In this document: in pieces, positions 26,432 through 35,693 of the stretch | Layout: every line of letters starts with the position of its first letter | Position numbering within the stretch: position 1 is the stretch's first letter | The notes under the pieces: generated by a model | What the model was told of the DNA's origin: nothing | Databases searched by the model: none | Seen by the model: the letters and a program-made list of their open reading frames with translations, nothing else | Assembly (NCBI GenBank): GCA_045616505.1 | Contig: JAZLGV010000127.1 | Location: forward strand, 1 to 58,802 | Direction of reading: 5' to 3' | Length of the DNA: 58,802 nt | Origin: JAKSUT01 sp045616505 | GTDB taxonomy: Bacteria > Cyanobacteriota > Vampirovibrionia > Gastranaerophilales > Gastranaerophilaceae | Program-made: the position numbers and the translations under genes

Positions 26432-27787
26432 ATGACAAAGTATGTGATTATTGGTGCTGTTGCAGCAGGTTCAAAGGCTGCGATGAAAATAAAACGTTTA
26501 CAACCTGAAAGTGAAGTTGTAATTTATACAAAAGATACTCACGTGTCTTATTCTGCTTGTGGTTTTCCGTATTTCATCGCTGGATATTTTGATGATGAAA
26601 ATTTGCTTTATGCTCGTTGTGTTAATGATTTTGTTGATTATGGTATTGAAATTCATTTGCTTTCAAAATGCGAGAAAATTTTGCCTGAAGATAAACTTGT
26701 TGTTATTTCAGATTTGCTTACAGGAAATGTCTCTGAAATCAAATTTGATAAATTGTTGATTGCAACGGGTGCAAGTCCAATTTTATCCTCTAGTATTGTT
26801 GGTTTGAATTTAGAAAATGTTTTTAAGTTGCGTAGTGTAGAAGATGCAATTTTAATTAAAAATAAAATCAAAACTTCAAAATCGGTAACTATAATTGGTG
26901 CAGGTTATATAGGCATTGAACTAGCGGAAGCTTTTATTTCTAAAGGGTTAAAAGTGAATTTAGTTGAAGCAAATTCTACGATTTTATCAATGTTTGATGA
27001 GGATATTTCAAGCCTTGTGAGAACTTTTATTGAGAGTAATTATGCTGATAAAATTAGTATTTTTACAGATGAGAAAGTTGTTTCAATAACAAATGATGAC
27101 AGGTTAAATGTAAAAACAGAAAGTGGGCTTATTTTAAATTGCGATTTTGTTGTAGTATGTGTCGGAGTTTCTCCAAATGTTGAGGTGGCAAAAAAATCTG
27201 GAATTGAATTAGGCATAACAGGAGCAATAAAAGTAAATTCTAGTATGCAAACAAATTTTGAAGATATTTTTGCTGCAGGTGATTGCGTTGAAAAACATCA
27301 TATTGTTTCAGATTTTCCTTGTTGGGTTCCTTTAGGCTCAACTGCTACAAAAGAAGGTAGAATTGCTGCTATTAATATGTGTGGTGGTAAGGAAGTTTTT
27401 GATGGTGTTTTAGGTTCAACAGTTACTAAATTTTTTGATTATACTATTTCAAAGACCGGTTTAACAGAAAAAGAAGCGATTAATTTTGGTTTTTATCCTG
27501 TTAGTGTTTTGATTAAAAAGAAAGATATTGTATCTTATATGCCCGATGCAAAAGATATTGTTTTAAAACTTATTGCAGATAAATTTACTCGAAAGTTATT
27601 AGGTGTTCAAGTCGTAGGGCTTGGTGATGCGGATAAAAGGACAAATAGTTTAGTTTCAGCACTTGTTTGTGGTAGTAAAGTTGATGATATTGTATCAAAT
27701 GATTTAACTTATTCTCCTGCTTTTTCTTCAAGTATTGATATTTTGCTTGAAGCGGCTTTGATTTTGCAAAGTAAATTAAACCGTTAA
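26432..27787 (+). CDS. FAD-dependent pyridine nucleotide-disulfide oxidoreductase (CoA-disulfide reductase / NADH oxidase type)
   Basis: 451 residues with two Rossmann folds: VIIGAVAAGSKAA at the start for FAD, and TIIGAGYIGIELAEAF near 150 for NAD(P)H. The single redox cysteine is Cys43 in SYSACGFPYF, the signature of CoA-disulfide reductases, NADH oxidases and polysulfide/persulfide reductases. AAGDCVE binds the FAD, and the dimerisation domain closes the chain. It probably reduces a disulfide, oxygen or sulfane sulfur with NAD(P)H, useful in an anaerobe meeting oxygen; the substrate cannot be fixed. No rhodanese domain is fused. Confidence 0.88.
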   Translation: MTKYVIIGAVAAGSKAAMKIKRLQPESEVVIYTKDTHVSYSACGFPYFIAGYFDDENLLYARCVNDFVDYGIEIHLLSKCEKILPEDKLVVISDLLTGNVSEIKFDKLLIATGASPILSSSIVGLNLENVFKLRSVEDAILIKNKIKTSKSVTIIGAGYIGIELAEAFISKGLKVNLVEANSTILSMFDEDISSLVRTFIESNYADKISIFTDEKVVSITNDDRLNVKTESGLILNCDFVVVCVGVSPNVEVAKKSGIELGITGAIKVNSSMQTNFEDIFAAGDCVEKHHIVSDFPCWVPLGSTATKEGRIAAINMCGGKEVFDGVLGSTVTKFFDYTISKTGLTEKEAINFGFYPVSVLIKKKDIVSYMPDAKDIVLKLIADKFTRKLLGVQVVGLGDADKRTNSLVSALVCGSKVDDIVSNDLTYSPAFSSSIDILLEAALILQSKLNR

Positions 27788-27866
27788 ATATTGTTAATTT
27801 ATTTACTTTTTGGGCGTTTTATTTTATTATTGTTTTATCTATAAATGGGTAATTAAGGAGAATTCA

Positions 27867-29255
27867 ATGTATTCTATAATTTTAGCAGGTGGCTCTGGTA
27901 GTAGATTGTGGCCTTTATCAAGAGATTTATATCCAAAACAATTGTTAAATATTAATTCTGATAAAAGTTTGTTACAAGCTACTTTTTCTCGTTTAAAAGA
28001 AATGATGCCTGCTGAAAATATTGTGAGTATTACAAATGGAAAACATTTGGCAAATGTAAAAGGTCAATTGTCAGAATTTTCAAAAGATGTTTCAGTATTG
28101 TCTGAACCAACTGCTAAAAATACTGCTCCTGCAATTGCTGCTGCTACAAAATTTATTATGACAAAAGAAGAAGACCCGATTATTTTGGTTGTTCCTTCTG
28201 ATTCATTGATAAAAAATACAAAGAATTTTATTTCAACTGTTCAAAAGGCTGAAAAATTGGCTCAAGAAGGTTATATCGTAACTTTTGGTATAGAGCCAAG
28301 CTATCCTGAAACAGGTTATGGTTATATAAATGTTTTAAAACAACCATTATTAGATGGTTTTAGAGTAAAAGAATTTGTTGAAAAACCTGATTTAAAAACT
28401 GCCAAAAAATATTTAGAAGCAGGAACTTATTATTGGAACGGTGGTATATTTATGTTTAAGGCTTCTGTTATGATGGAAGAATTAAAAAAATATCAACCTT
28501 TGATTTCTGAAATAACAGAAGAATTTGATTTTTCAACAAAATCTATAATTGAATATAACATATTTAACAAAATGCCAAACATTTCAATTGATTATGCAGT
28601 TATGGAAAAATCAGATAAAATTGCATTAGTAAAATTGGAAAGTGATTGGAACGATTTAGGTTCTTGGCAATCAATTTATGACGTTAGTCCAAAAGATGAA
28701 AATAATAATGTTTTAATCGGTTCTGTTGTAGATGTTGATTCAAAGGATTCTTTAGTTTATTCTTCATCAAAATTAGTTTCAACAATTGGTATGGAAAATA
28801 CAGTAGTTGTTGAAACAGAAGATGCAATTCTTGTTTGTAATAAAGACAGAACTCAAGATGTAAAAAAAGTTTATGAAATTTTAAAAGAAAAAAATGATGA
28901 TAGACATTTAATTCATAAAACTGTTTATCGTCCTTGGGGGTTTTATACTGTTACTGCCCAAGGTGATGGGTTCTTGAGTAAATTAATTCACGTTAATCCA
29001 AAACAAAAACTTTCTTTACAATCTCACAATCACAGAAGTGAACATTGGGTTGTTATGTCTGGTAAAGCTAAAGTTATTTTAGACTCAACAGAATACATCT
29101 TAGATAAAGGAAATAGTATAGATATTCCATTGAAGGCTATTCATTCTTTACAAAATCCATTTGATACAGATTTAGAAATTATTGAAGCACAACTTGGTGA
29201 TTTGTTGCGTGAAGATGATATTATCAGATACGAAGATATGTATGGTAGAGTGTAA
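27867..29255 (+). CDS. manC: Mannose-1-phosphate guanylyltransferase / mannose-6-phosphate isomerase, bifunctional
   Basis: Makes GDP-mannose. 462 residues: a nucleotidyltransferase domain (LAGGSGSRLWPLSRDLYPKQ, VPSDSLI, WNGGIFMF, NDLGSWQS), a left-handed helix region, then a cupin type II isomerase (RPWGFYTV, LSLQSHNHRSEHWVV). ATG 27867 has AAGGAG 6 nt upstream and starts directly with the conserved MYSIILAGG; a longer frame from 27810 lacks support. The phosphohexomutase at 31.4-32.8 kb supplies mannose-1-phosphate, so both steps are within 5 kb though on opposite strands. Ends 3 bp from a convergent gene. Confidence 0.96.
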   Translation: MYSIILAGGSGSRLWPLSRDLYPKQLLNINSDKSLLQATFSRLKEMMPAENIVSITNGKHLANVKGQLSEFSKDVSVLSEPTAKNTAPAIAAATKFIMTKEEDPIILVVPSDSLIKNTKNFISTVQKAEKLAQEGYIVTFGIEPSYPETGYGYINVLKQPLLDGFRVKEFVEKPDLKTAKKYLEAGTYYWNGGIFMFKASVMMEELKKYQPLISEITEEFDFSTKSIIEYNIFNKMPNISIDYAVMEKSDKIALVKLESDWNDLGSWQSIYDVSPKDENNNVLIGSVVDVDSKDSLVYSSSKLVSTIGMENTVVVETEDAILVCNKDRTQDVKKVYEILKEKNDDRHLIHKTVYRPWGFYTVTAQGDGFLSKLIHVNPKQKLSLQSHNHRSEHWVVMSGKAKVILDSTEYILDKGNSIDIPLKAIHSLQNPFDTDLEIIEAQLGDLLREDDIIRYEDMYGRV

Positions 29256-29258
29256 AAA

Positions 29259-31352
29259 TTATTTTATGACTCGTACGAATATCAAATAATCTTTTACATT
29301 GTTTTCTAAATCTTTTACTTTTATTTCTTGATATAGTTTGAAGTTGTTTTCTTCAAAATATTCTGGTTTAACTATGCAAACTGATTCAAAAGGTTGTTTG
29401 ATACTTTTTGGAATTTGTTTGTTAAAACCGTAACCGCATGTTGTGTTTTGTGTGTTTTCAAAAGCGTTTGTTTTGAAGTTTTTGATTGTTGTTGAAACTT
29501 GTCCACTATTATCTGTTATTATTACGTTATATTTGCTGAAATCTAATGTATCGTTTTCAATAGTTTTTATATCAATGTTTGGGTTGATTAGTTTTTGTTT
29601 TAGTACATAGTATGTAATTCCATCAGCATCAGTAAGTAATAAAATGTGGTTTTTTAAAGTTATTTTTTCAAGATTTTTAGCTGTTAGGTAAAAATCTTTT
29701 GAATCTTTAAAATGGCTTTTTAAAAAGTAACCAATTTCTGAAAATGGAATTTTTTCATGTTTTTTAATTAAATAGATTGAATATAAAGGTCTTCCCCAAA
29801 GATTTGTTGAAACAAAGCATAGATAATAAGCAGAGATTAAAATAATTATATATTTAAATATTTTTAAAAATTTATTTTTTCTAAAATAAGAATATGCAAG
29901 TACAGGAGCTGATATTAGCATAAAACTCATTAAAAATCTTATGCTGTATGTCATAAAACAAAGTAGGTAAGATAGAATTAATATGTTTATAAATAGCGTA
30001 AGTCCAAACAAAAATAACTTTTTTGATTTTTCGTTGTGATTTTTTATTGGTTTGAGAATTGACCAAATTGCACAAGGCATATAAACTAAAAAACCCAAAA
30101 TTCCAGCACCCATCATTGGCTCAAGTAACGTATTTTGAAAATATTTATTTGAAGAATAAAAACCGTCAGGGATGTTTGATACGTGTAATAAATTTAAGAC
30201 TGTTGTTTTTAAAGTTGTTAGATATGGCTGTAAGTAATTACTATATTCTATTCCTGTAAAATCTATAAATAAAAATAAATGTTTTATAAATGTTGCTATT
30301 GTTCCTTTTATTCCGTAATAATTTTTTGAAACAGTAAGGAAACTATCTGAAGTTGTAAAATTATGGAAATCAAGAAAATTTAGTATGTAATTGCAGCTTG
30401 AAAAAATGATAAAAAATATACAAAATATTCCTGAAAATTTTGCAATTTCTTTGAATTTTTTATTTTCAAAATGACATATAGTAATTAGTAATAGTAAAGT
30501 TGCAGGGATAGCGATAATTGCTGTTGTTTTTGTTCCTGTTGCGATTGCATAACTAAGTGTTGATACATAAAGTGCTGGAATATTTTGAGTTTTTAAATAT
30601 GTCCAAAATAAATAAATTGATGAGGTTATAAGCCCCGCTATTATGATATCTGTTTCTGTCCCAGATGCTTGTACTATTACTGATGATAGTGATGAAAGTA
30701 TAAAAATTATCCATAATTTTCTTCTCATACTCATTTTTAATAGTGAGCAGAGGTTAAAAATAGCAAATATTGATAATAGGTATCCTGAAAAACCTACAAA
30801 GCCAAGAAATCTGTCATTTTTTGTGAAAGTAATTATCCAAGTGTAGATTAATTCAGAATTTATAGGCAGACAAATTGCCCTTATATCCGGAAAAGATGCG
30901 TGCAATAAATTATGATTTGTTGCCCAAAGAATTGCACGTGCAACGTGATAACTTTCTGCATCTCCGTTATTTACAATCATTATAAAAGATAAAAGTATTG
31001 CTGATAGTATAAAAACCGTATAACAAATAGTTAAAATTAACAAACTCTTGTCTAATAAAAGTGAATTTTTAACTTTTTTTAAAAATGGACAAATATCATA
31101 TTTCCATAATTTGCTTTTTGTTTTTTTGAATATTAATGCAGAAATTAGTAAAAATATTATGTTTGTGAAAAGTATTGGTTTTTCAACTATAGCATTAGAA
31201 AAGGATAAAATTTCTAAAGTAAGTATTATTTCTGCAAAAAATATTATTGGAATATATAAAAATCCAAGTACACTTCCTTGTTTAGAAAGTGTACTTGTTA
31301 TTAGATACGAAGTTAAAAATATTATTATAAAAGAAATTGTAAATAATAACAT
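29259..31352 (-). CDS. Polytopic membrane protein, probable GT-C glycosyltransferase
   Basis: 697 residues with about 12-14 hydrophobic helices and a soluble C-terminal domain (about 535-697). The first large external loop has MIVNNGDAESYHVARAI, with an acidic pair suited to GT-C catalysis. It resembles ArnT/PMT-like transferases only in layout. It starts 8 bp after the phosphohexomutase stop, with AGGAAAC as ribosome site, so the two form a transcript that probably supplies and uses an activated hexose for a surface glycan. Sugar and acceptor unknown. Confidence 0.6.
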   Translation of the reverse strand: MLLFTISFIIIFLTSYLITSTLSKQGSVLGFLYIPIIFFAEIILTLEILSFSNAIVEKPILFTNIIFLLISALIFKKTKSKLWKYDICPFLKKVKNSLLLDKSLLILTICYTVFILSAILLSFIMIVNNGDAESYHVARAILWATNHNLLHASFPDIRAICLPINSELIYTWIITFTKNDRFLGFVGFSGYLLSIFAIFNLCSLLKMSMRRKLWIIFILSSLSSVIVQASGTETDIIIAGLITSSIYLFWTYLKTQNIPALYVSTLSYAIATGTKTTAIIAIPATLLLLITICHFENKKFKEIAKFSGIFCIFFIIFSSCNYILNFLDFHNFTTSDSFLTVSKNYYGIKGTIATFIKHLFLFIDFTGIEYSNYLQPYLTTLKTTVLNLLHVSNIPDGFYSSNKYFQNTLLEPMMGAGILGFLVYMPCAIWSILKPIKNHNEKSKKLFLFGLTLFINILILSYLLCFMTYSIRFLMSFMLISAPVLAYSYFRKNKFLKIFKYIIILISAYYLCFVSTNLWGRPLYSIYLIKKHEKIPFSEIGYFLKSHFKDSKDFYLTAKNLEKITLKNHILLLTDADGITYYVLKQKLINPNIDIKTIENDTLDFSKYNVIITDNSGQVSTTIKNFKTNAFENTQNTTCGYGFNKQIPKSIKQPFESVCIVKPEYFEENNFKLYQEIKVKDLENNVKDYLIFVRVIK

Positions 31353-31360
31353 TTTGTTTC

Positions 31361-32824
31361 CTATGCTAGTATTTCGTCAAGTTGTTTTATCATTGTTTCT
31401 TCGTAGTGTTTTACTTTGTCTTTTGTTTTTCCTTCAAAACGAAGTGTGAAAACAGGTTCAGTGTTACTTTGTCTTATAAGTGCAAAACCACCGTCAAAAA
31501 CAATTCTTAAACCATCAAGAGTTATGATATCCTTGATTTCGTCGCCAAACATATTTTTATCTGCATTTAATCTATTTTCAAATTCTTTTAATGTTTGTTT
31601 TTTCTTTTCGTTTTCGCAAGGGTATCGAACTTCTTGTGATGAAAATATTGTTTCAAAAGGTTTTAGCATTTGTTCAATGCGGAAGAATTTATCTTTTTCT
31701 TTTCCTTTTGCAATGATTTCGATAATTCTGCATCCTGCATAAACAGCGTCATCAAAACCATAATATCTGTCTTTGAAGAATGTATGTCCGCTCATTTCAC
31801 CAGCTAGTATTGCACCAGTTTCTTTCATTTTACTTTTGATATATCCGTGTCCAGTTTTGCACATTATAGCTTCGCCACCTATTTCGTTAATAGTGTCATA
31901 TAATGCTTGTGAACATTTTACTTCAGATACAACTATTGGCTTTTTAGCTGCTGATTTATAACATTCAATGATGTCTTGAGCATATATTAATAGCAATTTA
32001 TCTCCAGTCATCGAACGACCTTTTGAATCGATAACTCCAATTCTGTCTGAATCACCATCGTATGCGATACCTAAGTCTGCTTTGTTATCAATAACAGCTT
32101 TTTTAATGTCATCAAGTGTTTTTTCATCGCTTGGATTTGGATGATGGTTAGGGAAGTTTCCATTAGGATTTGAATATAATTCGATTACTTTACATCCAAG
32201 TTCTCTGTATAAAGCAGGTCCTACAACTCCGCCCGTACCGTTTGCACTATCGACAACTACTGTTATGCCTTTTCCGATGTCTTTAAAATTCTTTTTCATT
32301 ACGCTTATGTAATCAGGAATTAAATCATATTCTTTGATTTTTCCTACTGTTGTTGGAAGTTCGTGAGCTTCTGCTTCTTTGATTGTTAGTTCTTTAATTT
32401 TTTTGATTTGAGTTTCGTTCAATGATTGTTTGTTGAATGTCATTTTTAACCCATTGTATTGTGGAGGGTTGTGGCTTGCTGTAACAATCAATGCACCGTC
32501 GATATCGTTATCTTCTGTAATAGTTGGATTTATTCCAACAACTTCTGAATAATATCCGATTGGAGTTGGTGCTAAACCTAAATCTACGACATTTGCACCT
32601 GTTGAAGTTATACCTTTGATAAGTGCGTCTGAAAGAGATTTAGAGTGGTTTCTTGCATCTCTTGTAACTGTTATCCATAAATCGTTAGAAATCTTTTTTG
32701 TATGTTCCATTAAGTATTTTACAAAACTTCTCCCAACGTAGTAATATAGTTCTTCTGTAATATCTTTTTGATATATTCCTCTTATGTCATTTTTCCCAAA
32801 TGCGGTGTCTAAAATTTGTACCAC
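31361..32824 (-). CDS. Phosphomannomutase / phosphoglucomutase
   Basis: Interconverts hexose-6- and hexose-1-phosphates. 487 residues with four alpha-D-phosphohexomutase domains: the phosphoserine loop TASHNPPQYNG (Ser117), the magnesium loop DGDSDRIGV, the sugar-binding GEMSGHTFF and the C-terminal phosphate-binding RQSNTEPVFTLRFEG. SGHTFF and the dual-specificity look fit ManB/AlgC-like enzymes rather than GlmM. GTG 32824 follows GGGGG closely. With ManC nearby, supply of mannose-1-phosphate is the likely main role; glucose-1-phosphate is an alternative. Confidence 0.93.
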   Translation of the reverse strand: MVQILDTAFGKNDIRGIYQKDITEELYYYVGRSFVKYLMEHTKKISNDLWITVTRDARNHSKSLSDALIKGITSTGANVVDLGLAPTPIGYYSEVVGINPTITEDNDIDGALIVTASHNPPQYNGLKMTFNKQSLNETQIKKIKELTIKEAEAHELPTTVGKIKEYDLIPDYISVMKKNFKDIGKGITVVVDSANGTGGVVGPALYRELGCKVIELYSNPNGNFPNHHPNPSDEKTLDDIKKAVIDNKADLGIAYDGDSDRIGVIDSKGRSMTGDKLLLIYAQDIIECYKSAAKKPIVVSEVKCSQALYDTINEIGGEAIMCKTGHGYIKSKMKETGAILAGEMSGHTFFKDRYYGFDDAVYAGCRIIEIIAKGKEKDKFFRIEQMLKPFETIFSSQEVRYPCENEKKKQTLKEFENRLNADKNMFGDEIKDIITLDGLRIVFDGGFALIRQSNTEPVFTLRFEGKTKDKVKHYEETMIKQLDEILA

Positions 32825-32867
32825 AAATACCCCCTTTTTTATTCATTAATAATTTTTCTATTTATAT

Positions 32868-32873
32868 TATACT
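32868..32873 (+). promoter_or_regulatory. -10 element exactly 6 nt before an internal ATG (leaderless candidate)
   Basis: TATACT is followed by ATGAAT and then ATG 32880. If this is the promoter, the first ATG (32874) would lie upstream of the transcript, so the start is 32880. Confidence 0.45.
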
Positions 32874-32879
32874 ATGAAT

Positions 32880-33761
32880 ATGAAAAAATTATTTTCTTTT
32901 ATATTCGATAATAAATCATTGATGGGGGTTGTTTTTATATTACCTGCGTTTTTAGGTACGGTTGTATTTATTTTAATCCCTGTTTTGTGTTCATTTGGAT
33001 TGAGTTTCGTTGAGTGGGATTTGATAAATTCTCCAAAATTAGTTTGGTTTGACAATTATATAGAACTTATAGAAAGCCCGTTGTTTTTTAAGATTTTAAT
33101 AAATACGATAGTCTATGCAATAACAACGTCTATTTTTGCAGTTATAATACCGCTTGTTTTAGCGTGTGTTTTAAATTCCAAAATAAGAGGTAGTAATTTC
33201 TTTAAGGTAGCTTATTTTTTACCTTTTGTAACTCCGATGATTGTTATTGCGTTTATTTGGCAATGGATTTTTGACCCAAATATTGGGATAATGAATTATA
33301 TTTTGCACTTAAATATAAATTGGCTTTATGATTCAAAGTTTGCCATGCCTGCAGTTATTATTGTTTCTGTGTGGAAACTTATTGGCTATAATATGATAAT
33401 TTTTTTAGCAGGTTTAAGTTCTATAAATCAATCTTTATTTGAGGCAGCAAAAATTGATGGAGCAAGTAAAATAGATACTTTTAAATTTGTTACTGTTCCT
33501 TTGCTATCTCCAACGATATTTTTTGTAGTGATAATAACTTGTATAAGTTCTTTTCAAGTGTTTGATTTGATTTATATGATGACTCAAGGTGGGCCTTTGG
33601 ATAGCACAAATGTTTTAGTTTATGCTGTTTACCAAAATGCGTTTGAGTTCTTCAAAGTTGGATACGCAAGTGCAGTTGCCTATGTTTTATTCTTTATAAT
33701 CTTTGTTTTAACGATGTTTCAATGGAAGTATCGTAAAAAAATGGTGTATTTAGAAGAATAA
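32880..33761 (+). CDS. Sugar ABC transporter permease (MalF/UgpA type), orphan
   Basis: 293 residues with six membrane helices. The cytoplasmic coupling loop has the EAA signature (FEAAKIDGASKIDTFKFVTVPLLSP), which docks with the ATPase. It belongs to the CUT1 carbohydrate permease family. A working importer also needs a second permease, a solute-binding protein and an ATPase; none is adjacent, since the next gene is convergent ftsQ 4 bp away. Either the partners are encoded elsewhere or this is a remnant with an intact frame. Start 32880 is preferred for the promoter reason; 32874 adds two residues. Confidence 0.88.
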   Translation: MKKLFSFIFDNKSLMGVVFILPAFLGTVVFILIPVLCSFGLSFVEWDLINSPKLVWFDNYIELIESPLFFKILINTIVYAITTSIFAVIIPLVLACVLNSKIRGSNFFKVAYFLPFVTPMIVIAFIWQWIFDPNIGIMNYILHLNINWLYDSKFAMPAVIIVSVWKLIGYNMIIFLAGLSSINQSLFEAAKIDGASKIDTFKFVTVPLLSPTIFFVVIITCISSFQVFDLIYMMTQGGPLDSTNVLVYAVYQNAFEFFKVGYASAVAYVLFFIIFVLTMFQWKYRKKMVYLEE

Positions 33762-33765
33762 TTTT

Positions 33766-34740
33766 TTATTGATTAGGGTTTGCATTTTCAGGTTTTGGTT
33801 CTTCTGCAGGTTTTTCATTTGCATCTGCAAGTTTAATGTAATTTGCATCTTTCCATCTTAAATCAATGTATTTGATAGGCTTGTCAAGCATTTTTACTTG
33901 AGGCAAGATACTTGAAATTCTTTTTACTCTTTCTACTGCAGATTCGTCAAAAGTTCCTATTCTAATATTTGCACTTGGAATTTTTACATAAACATCTGTA
34001 GGGTTTCTGAAATCAATATATTGAACATCTTCCCCTGAATAATTTTTTGTTATTTTAGAAAAACGTTCGATTAGTTTGATTTTTTCAATTTGCCAATGTC
34101 TGTAATCATCACCTTTGTTGCCATAAGATAAAACCAAAGTTGTTTTAAAGTTTGGCGAAAGTGGTAGGTAATCACGTCCAATTAGTGTTCCATCTTTAGC
34201 AAAAAATGCGATAGGAGGAATTGTAGCCCCAGGAGAAATTGTGATTATAGGTGTTTTTTCTTTGATTATTATTTGTAATCTTGCAGGAAGCCAAAATCTT
34301 CTGACGTAAACATTTTCAATTGGGTCTAACTGCATTATGTTTTGTTTTATTTCTTCTGTTTCAAGTTTGTAAATAGGTGTTATTGGTAAATTTGTTCTTC
34401 TTAATGCGTTTAAAATTCTATTTTGAGGCACAATTTTGTTGTTCACTATTTCAAGTGAATTGTTGCTACCTGTATTAAAAATATTTTTGTTTAAATACCA
34501 ATAATGTAAGTGAACGGCTCTATAACCAGCGTAAATCATAAATGCGACAATGATTATACGCAACAAAGTACGCCAACGTTCAAACCAAATTTTGCTTTGG
34601 CGGATTTTTCTTTCCATTTGGTGTTTTTGTAAACGTCTTAAATTGTAGTATTCGCTTATCTTTTGTTCTTCTTCGTCAGAATTTTCATCAATAAACGTAT
34701 CCATACTTTCGTCATATGAATTTTTTTCGTCGTCGTACAT
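33766..34740 (-). CDS. ftsQ: Cell division protein FtsQ/DivIB-like
   Basis: 324 residues: an acidic N-terminal cytoplasmic part (about 1-60) with basic residues before one membrane helix (RTLLRIIIVAFMIYAGYRAVH, about 61-81), then a POTRA-like segment (NRILNALRRTNLPITPIYKL, VRRFWLPARLQIIIKEKTPI) and the FtsQ beta domain (YIDFRNPTDVYVKIP, IKYIDLRW). A proline/glutamate tail ends the chain. The start overlaps the ddl stop (TAATG), and it is last in murC-murB-ddl-ftsQ, the classical dcw order. Bridges early and late divisome proteins. Convergent with the permease gene. Confidence 0.88.
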   Translation of the reverse strand: MYDDEKNSYDESMDTFIDENSDEEEQKISEYYNLRRLQKHQMERKIRQSKIWFERWRTLLRIIIVAFMIYAGYRAVHLHYWYLNKNIFNTGSNNSLEIVNNKIVPQNRILNALRRTNLPITPIYKLETEEIKQNIMQLDPIENVYVRRFWLPARLQIIIKEKTPIITISPGATIPPIAFFAKDGTLIGRDYLPLSPNFKTTLVLSYGNKGDDYRHWQIEKIKLIERFSKITKNYSGEDVQYIDFRNPTDVYVKIPSANIRIGTFDESAVERVKRISSILPQVKMLDKPIKYIDLRWKDANYIKLADANEKPAEEPKPENANPNQ

Positions 34741-35693
34741 TATTTATTTAAACCTACGCTGTTTAAAATTAGTAATACTAAGTTGTCATAGTCGATGCCC
34801 ATAACTTTTGCTTGAGCAGGCAAATCACTTGTATCTGTCATTCCAGGTGAAGTGTTGATTTCTAAGAAATAAGGTCTTTCGTCTTTTATCATGAAATCTA
34901 TTCTTGAAACACCTGAGCAACCTGCAGTTTCAAATGCTTGAACAGATAATTCTTTGATTTCTTCAGTTAATTCTTTTGAAATGTTTGCAGGACAAATGAA
35001 ATCAGACATTCCTTTTGTGTATTTTGCTTCAAAATCATACCATTCAGTTTTTGGTCTAATTTCAAGAATTTCAGTTGCAAATGCTTTGCCATCTTTTTCT
35101 AAAACTCCGACTGTTACAAAGAAACCGTCAATAAATTCTTCGATTAATACGTCATCATTGAATTTTGTCGCTTCATCGTATGCTGCTTGTAATTCGTCTT
35201 TAGAATTAACTTTAGTCATACCAAAACTTGAGCCTTCTGAAACTGGTTTTGTGATTATCGGATATTTTAAATCTTTTGTTTTTTCAAATACATCTTCACC
35301 TTTTTTTACGAAAGCTGATTTAATAAGTGGGTAGTTTGGGCAAGTTGAAAGAATTTTTTTAGTATATTCTTTGTTCATACAAATCGCATTTGCCATAACT
35401 CCGCAACCTGCATAAGGAATTTGTAAAATTTCTAAAACCCCTTGTACACAACCATCTTCGCCGTATTTTCCGTGAAGTGCGTTGAATGCGTATTCAATTT
35501 TTTCTTCTTTTATTTTTTCTGCTATATTTTTATCAACATCTAGCAATATTGCGTTTTTATAGCCTAATCTTTGTAATGCGTTAAGGCAATTTTTTCCTGA
35601 ACGTAGTGAAACTTCTCTTTCTGATGACATTCCACCGCACAAAACGGCTATTTTTGCGTTTTTATCTACCTTTGGTTGTATAGAATATTGCAT
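34740..35693 (-). CDS. ddl: D-alanine--D-alanine ligase
   Basis: Joins two D-alanines with ATP for the peptidoglycan pentapeptide. 317 residues with CGGMSSEREVSLRSG at the N-terminus, the LHGKYGEDG loop, ATP-grasp KPVSEGSSFGMTKV, and EINTSPGMTDTSDLP at the end, holding metal ligands. ATG 35693 overlaps the 3' end of murB by 28 bp but has GGGAGG at proper distance within murB, so the overlap is real. Part of the murC-murB-ddl-ftsQ transcript. Confidence 0.97.
   Translation of the reverse strand: MQYSIQPKVDKNAKIAVLCGGMSSEREVSLRSGKNCLNALQRLGYKNAILLDVDKNIAEKIKEEKIEYAFNALHGKYGEDGCVQGVLEILQIPYAGCGVMANAICMNKEYTKKILSTCPNYPLIKSAFVKKGEDVFEKTKDLKYPIITKPVSEGSSFGMTKVNSKDELQAAYDEATKFNDDVLIEEFIDGFFVTVGVLEKDGKAFATEILEIRPKTEWYDFEAKYTKGMSDFICPANISKELTEEIKELSVQAFETAGCSGVSRIDFMIKDERPYFLEINTSPGMTDTSDLPAQAKVMGIDYDNLVLLILNSVGLNK

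Noticed and set aside
27810..27866. Longer N-terminus of ManC
   Set aside because: It would place a hydrophobic peptide before the conserved MYSIILAGG start, and AAGGAG at 27855-27860 directs initiation at 27867.
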